Shown here piece after piece: positions 1 to 9,655 of a stretch of DNA of 64,000 nucleotides (its first letter is position 1; every line of letters begins with the position of its first letter). The translations under genes and the position numbers were made by a program. This stretch comes from Methanobrevibacter millerae. Lineage in GTDB: Archaea > Methanobacteriota > Methanobacteria > Methanobacteriales > Methanobacteriaceae. Under the pieces are notes generated by a model. It was not told the origin of the DNA. It saw only the letters and a program-made list of their open reading frames with translations, and did not search any database. The stretch covers positions 17,206 through 81,205 of the forward strand of contig SUTF01000009.1 of assembly GCA_015063005.1 (NCBI GenBank), written 5' to 3'.

Positions 1-3000
1 TAACTGCCTGTTGACCTACACAGGAAGTAATCTGAGTCAAGTTCAGCATGGATGCCCTAGCACCAGTACGTGCCATTACAACAGAGTGGTTGTGTTCCAT
101 AGTCAAGTAATCTTCTGCAATTTCACCGGATTTATCCCTAGCTTCCCCTAAAACTTGCATGATTCTCATTTCCAAAGTCTCTTCCAAGCTTCTACCAGGT
201 AATGCATCAAGAATACCTTCGTTATAAGCATCAATCAATCTGTCTACTTTTTCTTCTGATTTTTGTAAATGCTCATTAATTCTTGCTTGAGCTTCTTCAG
301 GGATTTCTTCGTCGTTTAAACTAGTTGTAATACCAGTTACCATAATTCCACAGATAGCTAAGTCAGTTGATCTGTCTAAGAATTCCTTAGCTCTTCCAGG
401 ACCGTATTCTTTAACGATTTTATCCAAAATTTGACCGGACATGGATCCGTATGCCTTTTCGTCGATTACTCCATGTTTCAATATTCCGTTTTCGATTACT
501 ACATATGCATCGATTGGACATAAGTGTTCATAGTCAACAACGGATGGGTCTGGAGCTTCTCTTAAGATTCTGTCACATTGACCACATTTGGTACAAATTT
601 CAGCTTTATAAGTTAAGTTCAAATCATTAGGTAAAAGTAATGAGAATAACTCTTTACCAGTCCATCTATCGCCTTCAAATTTCTCAATAATGGACTCGTC
701 AATACCATCATCACTATCAGTTGCATATTTAGCAGTGATTTCATCAGCAATACGTTTATGTGCAATTGATTTGATGATTTCTTTTTCCTCATCATCCCAT
801 TTGTTTGCCTTAAGACGTTTAGCCTTTTCATCATCGGATAAATCTAAAGTATTGAGATAAGTTTCCTTATCTGCTTTAGTTCCACGAACATTTTTGGTCT
901 TTTTAGCAATTTCCCTTTCGATTGCAATATCTTCATCAGATTCGGATTTTTTCAATAACCATTTTTCACCATCATATTCAGGAATTGGTAAATGGGATTT
1001 ACGAACAATCTGAAGTGCTTGTTCTTCTGGGAATGTCATTGATTTTCTTGTTAACAGGTATGCTCCTGAAATGTGATCGTGAATTGCACCAATAATAGGT
1101 CCACCGAACCTTGGAGATAAGATGTGTTCCTGTACACGCATCAATGATTTTGCTTCTGCACGGGATTCGTCAGTTTGGAAAACGTGCATGTTCATTTCGT
1201 CCCCATCGAAATCCGCATTGTATGGAGGACATACACATAAGTTTAATCTGAAAGTCTTGTAAGGCAATACCCTTACTTCATGTGCCATCATACTCATTCT
1301 GTGAAGTGAAGGTTGACGGTTGAATAAAACCATATCTCCATCTTTTAAGTGTCTTTCTACAATATCACCAGGTTTTAAGTTTTCAAGAATGAATTCCTTA
1401 GTATCTTCATTGATTTTTCTTCTGCTTCCAGATTCAGTAATCATGTAGTTTGCACCAGGGTGTACGTTTGGACCGTTTTCAACATAGGTTCTGATTTCAT
1501 CTATGTTCCAGTCATTGACATATGCAGGTACGGTAACTTCTTTTGCAATCATTTCAGGCACACCGACCTCATTGATACTGATGTTAGGGTCTGGTGAGAT
1601 TACTGTACGTGCTGAGAAGTTTACACGTTTACCTGAAAGGTTGGATCTGAATCTTCCTTCTTTTCCTTTCAACCTTTGGGTTAAGGTTTTTAAAGGTCTT
1701 CCGGATCTGTGTTTGGATGGTGGAACACCACTGGCCTCATTATCAAAGTAAGTAGTAACGTGATACTGTAATAAATCCCATAAGTCTTCAACAATCAATT
1801 GAGGAGCACCAGCTTCCATATTCTCAACCAATCTTTGATTGATACGTAAGATATCTACTAATTTGTGAGTTAAGTCGTCTTCTGAACGTTCACCAGTATC
1901 CAAAGTAATTGAAGGTCTTACTGTTACAGGTGGAACAGGTAAAACTGTTAAAACTAACCATTCTGGTCTAGCAACTTCAGGATTGATACCTAAAATATAG
2001 ATATCCTCATCAGTGATGTTTTCCAATCTTTCTCTGATTTCAGAAGCGGTTAACTTATAATCTCCTTGATGGATAGTAACCGGTTTATCCAAAACGATAG
2101 CTTCCTGAATGTAAGCTTGAACATGAGATTCCTTAATGTAATCACGAATGCGTCTTTTGAACTCAGTATCGAATTTTCTTTCGGATTTGAGCTCTTGGTC
2201 TTCAACCAATTTTGCTCTTTCATCTTCTAACTTTTCAATAGCTTCAGTATCAACTTCTCCTTCAGCAGAGTTAAGCTCATCAATCTTTTTGTCGATTTTT
2301 TCAATCTTTTTAGTGTAATCGCTTTCTATGTTTTCTCTGATGCTGTTTTCAATTTCATCGATTTCAGCATTATGTTTCATTTCAAGAGTTTCATAGCTAG
2401 CTTCGATATCTTCTAAAGACTGATTTTTTCTACAGTGAGGACAAAGCTGTTTAGGGTCAATATATTTGAATTGAGCTTTTTCTTCAGTTTCGTCTCTTTG
2501 CATATAAGCTTCTGCATAAAGCTGATTTAAGATATTTATGAGAATATCTCTTCTTTCGATATGGTCATAAGTATCATTTTCTTCAGGATAGATATCATCC
2601 ATGATTTTGTCGACAATATCATTTTGTTTAGATTCATTGATTTCAACTTTTTTAGCATCACTTTGAATCTTTTTCAAGATATCTTCAAGGTTATCCCTAT
2701 GATCGATAGCATCAGCCAATTTTTCACGATAATCATCTAAAACATCTTCCGGCAAGAGAACACGACCACAGTCATTACAGGTTGAACGTAAAATCTTGTG
2801 AATAATATCTCCAAAACCAACATGAAGAACTGGTCTTGCAAGTTCAATACTACCAAAGTGTCCTTGACAATCTCCACCTCTGACACCACAGGTATGACAT
2901 CTGAGGGAAGGGTCTAAAACTCCTAAACGAGGATCCATCAAACCGTTTTCAATTGGATAACCATCAGAGTCATAGGTATCTGGAGTTTCAACACGAACAA

Positions 3001-3076
3001 CAGACATTTTACGAATATCCTCTGGAGACATTAATCCAAAGTTAATCCTTTCAATTTTTTTGATAAATTCTTTCAA
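1..3076 (-). CDS. rpoA1: DNA-directed RNA polymerase subunit A' (partial at left edge)
   Basis: Large catalytic subunit (N-terminal half of the beta'-like subunit) of archaeal RNA polymerase. About 1025 codons are visible and the C-terminus runs off position 1. The start is a TTG at 3076 preceded by GAAGGAG, 19 bases after the rpoB1 stop. The protein shows the N-terminal zinc site (CHTCGVRGGDCQGHFG), a second CxxC pair, and the catalytic Mg-binding motif NADFDGDEMNMH. Family members are usually near 870-900 residues, so this one is longer. Two charged insertions explain the extra length: a predicted coiled coil encoded near 2180-2425 and an acidic/lysine-rich block encoded near 660-960, just before the WTGKELFSLLLP motif. 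The visible end (ACVGQQAV-like) is close to the usual A' C-terminus; rpoA2 should follow outside the window. Confidence 0.97.
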   Translation of the reverse strand, partial: MKEFIKKIERINFGLMSPEDIRKMSVVRVETPDTYDSDGYPIENGLMDPRLGVLDPSLRCHTCGVRGGDCQGHFGSIELARPVLHVGFGDIIHKILRSTCNDCGRVLLPEDVLDDYREKLADAIDHRDNLEDILKKIQSDAKKVEINESKQNDIVDKIMDDIYPEENDTYDHIERRDILINILNQLYAEAYMQRDETEEKAQFKYIDPKQLCPHCRKNQSLEDIEASYETLEMKHNAEIDEIENSIRENIESDYTKKIEKIDKKIDELNSAEGEVDTEAIEKLEDERAKLVEDQELKSERKFDTEFKRRIRDYIKESHVQAYIQEAIVLDKPVTIHQGDYKLTASEIRERLENITDEDIYILGINPEVARPEWLVLTVLPVPPVTVRPSITLDTGERSEDDLTHKLVDILRINQRLVENMEAGAPQLIVEDLWDLLQYHVTTYFDNEASGVPPSKHRSGRPLKTLTQRLKGKEGRFRSNLSGKRVNFSARTVISPDPNISINEVGVPEMIAKEVTVPAYVNDWNIDEIRTYVENGPNVHPGANYMITESGSRRKINEDTKEFILENLKPGDIVERHLKDGDMVLFNRQPSLHRMSMMAHEVRVLPYKTFRLNLCVCPPYNADFDGDEMNMHVFQTDESRAEAKSLMRVQEHILSPRFGGPIIGAIHDHISGAYLLTRKSMTFPEEQALQIVRKSHLPIPEYDGEKWLLKKSESDEDIAIEREIAKKTKNVRGTKADKETYLNTLDLSDDEKAKRLKANKWDDEEKEIIKSIAHKRIADEITAKYATDSDDGIDESIIEKFEGDRWTGKELFSLLLPNDLNLTYKAEICTKCGQCDRILREAPDPSVVDYEHLCPIDAYVVIENGILKHGVIDEKAYGSMSGQILDKIVKEYGPGRAKEFLDRSTDLAICGIMVTGITTSLNDEEIPEEAQARINEHLQKSEEKVDRLIDAYNEGILDALPGRSLEETLEMRIMQVLGEARDKSGEIAEDYLTMEHNHSVVMARTGARASMLNLTQITSCVGQQAV

Positions 3077-3095
3077 TGTATCGGCTCCTTCAATA

Positions 3096-5345
3096 TTATG
3101 CTTTGTCTCCTAAAACTAATTTAGGGAAGATACATAAACTTTTAAGTTCGTCTAATAACAATTTGAATGCATATGATATTTCGACTGGGTAAGTTTCTAC
3201 ATCTCCACAAATTGGACAATATTTTTTATTTCTATTTTTATCTTCAACAGCTAACATTCCACAATTTTCACAGACAATTGCTTCATATTTGTCAGATTCA
3301 TCTAAAAGTCTTTCTTTTAAGGTTAAAGCTGCACCGTGTGCAATAAGACAATCTCTTTCCATTTCTCCAAACCTTAAACCACCTTCACGTGCCCTACCTT
3401 CTGTAGGTTGACGTGTAAGAACTTGTACAGGACCTCTAGAACGTGCATAAACTTTATCAGTAGTCATATGGTGTAATTTTTGGTAATAAGCTACTCCAAC
3501 GAAAATTTCAGCTTCGATTCTTTCACCAGTAACACCATTGTATAATGATTCACAACCTGCAGATTCAAATCCGTGGTTTAAAAGATGTTGCTTGATTGTT
3601 TTTTCAAGTTCCTTATTGAATGGAGTACCGTCAATACGTTCTCCTTCGAGACAACCTGCCTTACCAGCAACCATCTCAAGCACCTGACCTACAGACATCC
3701 TTGAAGGAATAGCGTGTGGGTTAACAATTAAATCTGGAACAACACCAAATTCTGTGAAAGGAATATCTTCAGGGGACAATATTAAACCAATAACCCCTTT
3801 CTGACCGTGTCTTGATGCAAATTTATCACCAAATTCAGGTTGCCTGGTATCTCTTACTCTGATTTTAGCAAGTCTTGAACCTTCAATAGTTTCAGTTAAT
3901 AATACTGCATCAACAATACCTTTTTCACCATGACGTACTGTAACAGAAGTTTCTCTTCTTTTTTCTGCAGCACTTGCCAATTCATCAAATTCTCCCAAGA
4001 ATCTTGGAGGAGAAGTCTTACCAATTAAAACATCACCTGATTCAACATAGGATTCAGGATTTACAACACCAAACTCATCCAAGTGTCTGTATGCTTCTTC
4101 AGAACGGTATCCTTTAATGTTTTTATCAGGAACTTCGAAATTATCCTCTTGACCACCAGGATATCTTTTTTCAGAAGTATCATAAGATCTGAAGAATGAA
4201 GATCTGCCTAATCCCCTTTCAAGAGAACCTTTGTTGATAACCATTGCATCTTCCATGTTATATCCTTCATAACTCATTAATGCAACAACAAAGTTTTGAC
4301 CGGATGGTCTTAAGTCATAGTTAGTTGAGTCAATGATACGTGTTTTTACGATAGGAGTTTGAGGATGGTGTAACAGGTGAGCTCTGGTATCTGTACGGAA
4401 TGCGTAGTTGGATACATATAAACCTAAAGCCTGTTTTGTCATACCTGCTTCCATAGTGTTCCTTGGGGAGGAATTGTGATCTGAAAATGGAATAATTCCT
4501 GCACAAATACCAAGCATGGTAGCAGGGTCAATTTCCAAATGAGTATGATCTGCATTCAAATCATTTAATCTCATTGCAATATATGAATTTTCTTCTTCTT
4601 CAGCATCCAAATATTCAATAACCCCTTTTTCAATTAAATCATCCCAAGTTAACTTGCCGTTGGCAACCTTATTGAGATGGTCATCAGTAAGAAGTGGCTG
4701 ACCTTCTTTAACAATGATTAAAGGTCTTCTAGCCCTACCAGGGTCGTTGAAAATATAAATTTCATTGTTATCTTCATAATAAGTAATGTTCATTTCATGA
4801 GAAACAATTCCTTTTCTTCTTTTTTCCCTCATTTCTTCAGTGAATTCCTGAGGATTATCACATGTTCCGAAAAGTTCCCCATTAATATAAATTTTAGTCT
4901 TTAAACGATTGATAACAGGAGGTTCTACTTCCACATTGTCTTCGACAATTTCCTCAAATTCCTCTTTAATCTCTCCAATATCTTCTTTGATATCTTCGAC
5001 TTTTTCTTCGATGACTTCTTTAGCCAAATCGATATCTTCAGAAATTTCAGGGGATTCTGCTATTGCTTTTTCTTTAGCCTCTTCAATATTTTCAAGGACT
5101 TCATGGAAATGTTTGCTTAACCGGGTATTTTTCCTTAATTTAGGATGAGCTTGGAAAAAACCTTTGATAACTTCTCTGTGATGATTGATTTCATCCATCT
5201 TTTCAGAATCTCCACCATTATCAGGATGATGAACTTCCGCTAATTCATCATAAGCATCTCTAACTTTTTTAGGAGTGACAATTTTGTCAAATCCAAAAAA
5301 TTCATAAGCCTTCTTTACATCTTGATCATTATGATTAGTCAACAT
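3096..5345 (-). CDS. rpoB1: RNA polymerase subunit B' with an N-terminal J-domain-like extension
   Basis: Second-largest RNA polymerase subunit, C-terminal half (B'), 749 residues. The conserved body begins near residue 147 ([12 protein letters not shown]) and includes [18 protein letters not shown], the catalytic [15 protein letters not shown] and a C-terminal four-cysteine zinc site (CENCG...CPICGD). Split B' subunits of related methanogens are about 600 residues, so about 146 residues are extra. Residues 10-65 of the extension read as a DnaJ J-domain: AYEFFGFDK, then [18 protein letters not shown] with the HPD tripeptide at 40-42, then a third helix. An acidic, coiled-coil-like linker (90-140) follows. 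The ATG at 5345 has GGGGTG upstream, 9 bases after the rpoB2 stop, and I see no good start nearer residue 147, so the extension looks genuinely translated. The RpoB identity is certain; the J-domain reading is strong but made by eye. Confidence 0.96.
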   Translation of the reverse strand: MLTNHNDQDVKKAYEFFGFDKIVTPKKVRDAYDELAEVHHPDNGGDSEKMDEINHHREVIKGFFQAHPKLRKNTRLSKHFHEVLENIEEAKEKAIAESPEISEDIDLAKEVIEEKVEDIKEDIGEIKEEFEEIVEDNVEVEPPVINRLKTKIYINGELFGTCDNPQEFTEEMREKRRKGIVSHEMNITYYEDNNEIYIFNDPGRARRPLIIVKEGQPLLTDDHLNKVANGKLTWDDLIEKGVIEYLDAEEEENSYIAMRLNDLNADHTHLEIDPATMLGICAGIIPFSDHNSSPRNTMEAGMTKQALGLYVSNYAFRTDTRAHLLHHPQTPIVKTRIIDSTNYDLRPSGQNFVVALMSYEGYNMEDAMVINKGSLERGLGRSSFFRSYDTSEKRYPGGQEDNFEVPDKNIKGYRSEEAYRHLDEFGVVNPESYVESGDVLIGKTSPPRFLGEFDELASAAEKRRETSVTVRHGEKGIVDAVLLTETIEGSRLAKIRVRDTRQPEFGDKFASRHGQKGVIGLILSPEDIPFTEFGVVPDLIVNPHAIPSRMSVGQVLEMVAGKAGCLEGERIDGTPFNKELEKTIKQHLLNHGFESAGCESLYNGVTGERIEAEIFVGVAYYQKLHHMTTDKVYARSRGPVQVLTRQPTEGRAREGGLRFGEMERDCLIAHGAALTLKERLLDESDKYEAIVCENCGMLAVEDKNRNKKYCPICGDVETYPVEISYAFKLLLDELKSLCIFPKLVLGDKA

Positions 5346-5354
5346 TACACCCCA

Positions 5355-6938
5355 TTAAATTAATTCAACATCCATTGTTTCAATTACATCTTTAATTTCT
5401 TGCTCATCAGAACCTTCTGAAATATTACACATTAAAGCCAAGTTCTTTACCAAACCACAGTTAGGTCCCTCAGGAGTTTCGTTAGGACATATCTTACCAA
5501 ACTGAGTTGGGTGCAAATCTCTTGCTTCAAAGTGAGGTTGACTTCTAGTTAAAGGAGATACAACACGTCTTAAATGAGAAAGAGTACCCATGTAACTAGT
5601 TCTATCTAAAAGCTGACTTACACCAGCTCTTCCACCAACCCAATTACCAGTAGCAATCGCGTGCTTAATGTTTTCAGTTAAAACATCACTACGAACAGCC
5701 TGTTTGATGGAAAGTTCTTTACCTCTAGAAATACTTCTTTCAAGTTGATAACTCATATCTCTAGTTAAATTAGTGAAAGCAACTCTGAATAAATCTTCCA
5801 TTAAATCTCCAGAAACCCTGAGTCTTTTATTAGTATAGTGGTCCTTATCGTGAGGTTCTCTTTGTTCGTGAATAACTTCAAGCAACATTTCAGTCATTTC
5901 AGCTAAGTAAGTAGCTTTATCTGCACGTTTTTCTTTGCTATCACCTAAATGAGGCAATAAATAACGGTCAATTACTTCTTCAGCACGTTGGATACGGTAA
6001 TCTTCAGACATTTTAAAAGCAACACGATTTCCAATATATTTAATAGCTGCAGTGGTTAAATACTCATTTCTTTCTTCAGGAGTTAAATCTCTCATTTCAT
6101 TAGGATCAATTTTGAGAGCTTCTTCAGAAACTTGAATATCATCCGCAATAATCATTTGGAAATTGTTATTTGATTCTGAGATTTTAGTAATAATCTGTTC
6201 ATCAGTGGATAAACCTAAAGCCCTTAATAAAATAACAAGTGGTATTTCACCAGGAACATATGGGAAAGATACTCTTAAAAATGCTTTATTTTTACGTGGT
6301 TTTTTATACTCCAAAGTAATTCTAGCTCTAAAACCACTTCTAATTGAAGTTACGACCGCTTTAGCATGCCTGTCTTCAACTTCTTTGACACGTTCAAGAA
6401 TAACCTTATTTGGTGCGATTTCTTCCATTGTAACAACAGCTCTTTCAGAACCATTTACAATAAAGTAACCACCCAAATCTTGAGGGTCTTCATTATGTTC
6501 CAACAATTCTTCTGCGGAAAGACCATTGAGATAGCAGTAATCGGATTTTAACATTACAGGCAATTCACCAATATAAACCTCTTCTAAAGGATTTTCCTCA
6601 TTATCCTTATTTAATGCCATATCAAGATACATATGTGCAGAATAATTTAAATTTCTAAGTCTTGCATCAGTAGGATAAATATCACTGTTTGAACCATCTG
6701 CTTCACGAGTAAATGGTTTTTTGATTTTAACTTCACCAGTTTTAACTGTGTATTTAACCTTCTTTAGCTCACCAGTTTCTTCATCAGTTTCATCGTTCTC
6801 AATTACGATAGGTTCACTGATGTCAATAATTTTCTGAATTCTATTGTTCACAAAATCATTGTATGATTTAATATGGTGATCTACTAAATCATATTTATCA
6901 AAAAATGCATCAACTAACTTCCAGTTATTATCTGTCAT
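5355..6938 (-). CDS. rpoB2: DNA-directed RNA polymerase subunit B''
   Basis: N-terminal half of the second-largest RNA polymerase subunit, 527 residues, normal length for split B'' proteins of methanogens. Conserved landmarks include the DARLRNLNYSAHMYLD segment, GGYFIVNGSERAVVTMEEIAPN, and near the C-terminus ARDLHPTQFGKICPNETPEG. The start is supported by GGAGG eight bases upstream (CTGGAGGAAGTCAATG in the minus-strand reading). It sits between rpoH and rpoB1, with a 226-base AT-rich gap on the rpoH side and only 9 bases before rpoB1, so rpoB2-rpoB1-rpoA1 are very probably one transcript. Confidence 0.97.
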   Translation of the reverse strand: MTDNNWKLVDAFFDKYDLVDHHIKSYNDFVNNRIQKIIDISEPIVIENDETDEETGELKKVKYTVKTGEVKIKKPFTREADGSNSDIYPTDARLRNLNYSAHMYLDMALNKDNEENPLEEVYIGELPVMLKSDYCYLNGLSAEELLEHNEDPQDLGGYFIVNGSERAVVTMEEIAPNKVILERVKEVEDRHAKAVVTSIRSGFRARITLEYKKPRKNKAFLRVSFPYVPGEIPLVILLRALGLSTDEQIITKISESNNNFQMIIADDIQVSEEALKIDPNEMRDLTPEERNEYLTTAAIKYIGNRVAFKMSEDYRIQRAEEVIDRYLLPHLGDSKEKRADKATYLAEMTEMLLEVIHEQREPHDKDHYTNKRLRVSGDLMEDLFRVAFTNLTRDMSYQLERSISRGKELSIKQAVRSDVLTENIKHAIATGNWVGGRAGVSQLLDRTSYMGTLSHLRRVVSPLTRSQPHFEARDLHPTQFGKICPNETPEGPNCGLVKNLALMCNISEGSDEQEIKDVIETMDVELI

Positions 6939-7001
6939 TGACTTCCTCCAGCATTATGTAAACATAACATAAATAAATTAAACAATAAAAAAATAAACGT
7001 A

Positions 7002-7025
7002 AATAGATAATTTAACTTATCTATT
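7002..7025. terminator. Perfect 9-bp hairpin between rpoH and rpoB2
   Basis: AATAGATAA and TTATCTATT flank a 6-base loop. In the minus-strand direction a T-rich run follows. It could terminate or attenuate transcripts that come out of the tRNA-rpoH unit before rpoB2. The rest of the 226-base gap is featureless AT-rich DNA. Confidence 0.4.
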
Positions 7026-7164
7026 ATTTTCATCATTATTCTTAATTTACTCCCAACTATCTAATTATAAGATAATTCATCTCAAACTAATTTATAATGA
7101 ATTTCTAAAAAAATAAAATACGAAATTAAACAATATAAACTTACTCTAAAATTATATTAATTAT

Positions 7165-7413
7165 CTAACCTTCAATAACAATTCTGTAAGAAATAAATTC
7201 ACCAGCAGTTTTACTATCACGAGTAATTTTCAAAACATCCCCTGCAGAAATTTCACTTGATTTAGCTAGCTCTTTTACTACAGGATCATCAATTTTAATT
7301 TTTGGAAGGTTATTAATATCAAAATCAGAATTCTGTTGCAACAATTCTTTTTCAGATTCTGAAATAACTTCATGCTTTGGTACTAAATTATGTTGTTGAA
7401 TATCTATTTTCAA
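7165..7413 (-). CDS. rpoH: DNA-directed RNA polymerase subunit H
   Basis: Small archaeal RNA polymerase subunit (eukaryotic Rpb5 C-terminal homologue), 82 residues, normal family length. The start is TTG at 7413, six bases after a strong CTGGAGGA ribosome binding site. The open frame continues upstream only because it reads through the tRNA-Lys gene. Conserved features are VPKHEVISESE near the N-terminus and LPKIKIDDPV followed by GDVLKITRDSKTAGE near the C-terminus. The gene lies 42 bases downstream of tRNA-Lys and heads the polymerase cluster, as is usual in Methanobacteriales. Confidence 0.95.
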   Translation of the reverse strand: MKIDIQQHNLVPKHEVISESEKELLQQNSDFDINNLPKIKIDDPVVKELAKSSEISAGDVLKITRDSKTAGEFISYRIVIEG

Positions 7414-7444
7414 ATTTTTTCCTCCAGCTAGAAAAGTTAAATAT

Positions 7445-7529
<85 letters not shown>

Positions 7530-7549
7530 TGAAAACATATAAATTTAAG

Positions 7550-7621
<72 letters not shown>

Positions 7622-7678
7622 AAGACTTAAATCAGTGCATTAGTAATAATACACTATTAATTAGATATGATAGTCATC

Positions 7679-7695
7679 ATATATAAACATTTCGA
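7679..7695 (-). promoter_or_regulatory. BRE/TATA promoter for tRNA-Asp and tRNA-Lys
   Basis: On the minus strand the sequence reads TCGAAATG then TTTATATATG, a clear archaeal BRE plus TATA box. It lies about 58 bases upstream of tRNA-Asp, which leaves a short leader to be processed. Confidence 0.6.
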
Positions 7696-7749
7696 AAAAT
7701 GTAGATTATTTTAAAGAATAACAGATGACTACAATAAAATAATGTGAAA

Positions 7750-7823
<74 letters not shown>

Positions 7824-7830
7824 ACACAAA

Positions 7831-7905
<75 letters not shown>

Positions 7906-7941
7906 ATCAACATACAACATCTAATAATTTATATTTCTTGA

Positions 7942-7953
7942 TATATAAATGTA
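7942..7953 (-). promoter_or_regulatory. TATA box for tRNA-Pro and tRNA-Tyr
   Basis: The minus strand reads TACATTTATATAT, a good archaeal TATA box, about 40 bases upstream of the tRNA-Pro 5' end. Confidence 0.55.
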
Positions 7954-7983
7954 TCTAAAAATTACATTATATAACATCAAAAA

Positions 7984-8060
<77 letters not shown>

Positions 8061-8100
8061 CTAATATTATTAATGTAACATTTTATTATTTATTAAATAT

Positions 8101-8118
8101 CATTTAAATACTTTTCGT
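8101..8118 (-). promoter_or_regulatory. BRE/TATA promoter for tRNA-Thr
   Basis: The minus strand reads ACGAAAAGTATTTAAATG: a BRE-like purine run followed by a TATA box, about 45 bases upstream of tRNA-Thr. Confidence 0.5.
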
Positions 8119-8174
8119 AAAAAATGAAGATTGAACAAAATTATTAAATATGATACAATTTATAATTAATAATC

Positions 8175-9038
8175 ATGATAAATAAAAATGAAATCATTGA
8201 AAAAATACCTGATACATTAAATAAATTAAAGGAAAAAACTCCATTAACACAATGCATTACAAACTTCGTTACAGTGAATGATTGTGCTAATGCAATTTTA
8301 GCATTAGGCGGGTCTCCAATTATGGCTGATGACCCACAGGAAGTAGCAGAAATTGTAAATATTGCAGATGCATTAGTGATAAATATTGGAACTGTTAGAA
8401 GAGAACAAATTGATGCAATGGAAATAAGTTCTGCACAGGCAAATAAGACAAATACTCCAATCACCATAGATCCTGTTGGGGTTGGAATAAGTAATGTGAG
8501 AAATGAAACTACTCTTAATTTAATTGAAAACTACGATATTGCTGCAATTCGTGGAAACATAACCGAAATAAAAACCATTTCAAAACTAATCAATGTAATC
8601 GATGATACAAACACCGCAAAAGGAGTGGACGTTTGCGATGATGACATCATAACTGAAGAAAACCTGAAAGCAAATGGAGATATCATTGCTAAGACCGCTG
8701 AGAAATTAAATACAGTTATATTAGCTAGTGGGCCAATAGACATTTTAAGCGATGGAAAAACAACAATAGCCATCTATGGCGGAGATGAAATGATGCCATT
8801 GATTACCGGTAGCGGATGCATGTTATCATCCCTTGTTGGAAGTTGTGTTGGTGCTGTCGATGCATTTGATGGAACTTTGCTTGCTATTCTTGCAATGAAT
8901 AAAGCTGGAGAAAAAGCAAGAGCAAAAGTTGATGAAAACAATTTGGGAACCGGATCATTTAGAACATTCTTAATTGATGCTTTATACAATACTGATGCAG
9001 AAGAACTGGTAAAAGAATCAAAAATTGAGATATTATGA
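8175..9038 (+). CDS. thiM: Hydroxyethylthiazole kinase
   Basis: Phosphorylates 4-methyl-5-(2-hydroxyethyl)thiazole with ATP, a thiamine salvage step in the cytoplasm. 287 residues; typical ribokinase-like ThiM signatures are TQCITNFVTVNDCANA near the N-terminus, GGSPIMADDPQE, ITIDPVGVG and the C-terminal GSGCMLSSLVG anion-hole/catalytic region. No Shine-Dalgarno is visible. An ATTAAATAT box lies about 28 bases before the ATG, so the mRNA may be leaderless. The stop overlaps the thiE start by 4 bases (ATGA), showing an operon. I looked for a TPP riboswitch in the 117-base upstream gap and saw none. Confidence 0.95.
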   Translation: MINKNEIIEKIPDTLNKLKEKTPLTQCITNFVTVNDCANAILALGGSPIMADDPQEVAEIVNIADALVINIGTVRREQIDAMEISSAQANKTNTPITIDPVGVGISNVRNETTLNLIENYDIAAIRGNITEIKTISKLINVIDDTNTAKGVDVCDDDIITEENLKANGDIIAKTAEKLNTVILASGPIDILSDGKTTIAIYGGDEMMPLITGSGCMLSSLVGSCVGAVDAFDGTLLAILAMNKAGEKARAKVDENNLGTGSFRTFLIDALYNTDAEELVKESKIEIL

Positions 9039-9655
9039 ATAATGTAGACTTATCTCTTTATCTTGTAACAGACAACAGCGATGATGAAGAGAAATTTTTA
9101 AAAACTATCGAAGAAGCAATTTTAGGTGGTGTTACTGTAGTTCAGATAAGGGAAAAAACTGCAGACACCCTCGACTTCTATAATTTAGCAGTTAAAGTTA
9201 AGGAAATTACAACAAAATATGATGTTGACTTGATAATTAACGATAGAGTTGATGTTGCATTGGCGATTGATGCTGACGGTGTGCATGTTGGACAAAGCGA
9301 CATGCCATGTGACATTACACGCAAGTTAATTGGTGAAGATAAAATACTCGGTGTTTCAGCGGCAACCATTGAAGAAGCCAAAAAAGCTGAAAATGATGGT
9401 GCCGATTATATTGGTACAGGAGCAGTATTTCCAACATCCACAAAAGATGATGCTCCAAGCATTACAAAACAAGACTTGATTGATATCGTTAAATCAATAA
9501 ATATTCCAGTAGTAGCAATTGGAGGAATAACATTAGAAAATGCCTCCGAACTTAAAGATACTGGAATAGCAGGATTATCTGTAGTTAGTGCAATAATGGG
9601 TGCAGACAATCCTAAAAAAGCATCTGAAAAGCTATTAAATATTTTTAATAGCTAA
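9035..9655 (+). CDS. thiE: Thiamine-phosphate synthase
   Basis: Joins hydroxymethylpyrimidine diphosphate with thiazole phosphate to make thiamine phosphate. 206 residues, a normal single-domain TIM barrel. Motifs: VVQIREKTAD (phosphate and substrate contacts), LIINDRVDVALAIDADGVHVGQ, GTGAVFPTSTK and VVAIGGI. It overlaps thiM by 4 bases and its product acts directly on the ThiM product. Its 3' end overlaps the convergent pgk stop by 4 bases. Confidence 0.96.
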   Translation: MNNVDLSLYLVTDNSDDEEKFLKTIEEAILGGVTVVQIREKTADTLDFYNLAVKVKEITTKYDVDLIINDRVDVALAIDADGVHVGQSDMPCDITRKLIGEDKILGVSAATIEEAKKAENDGADYIGTGAVFPTSTKDDAPSITKQDLIDIVKSINIPVVAIGGITLENASELKDTGIAGLSVVSAIMGADNPKKASEKLLNIFNS

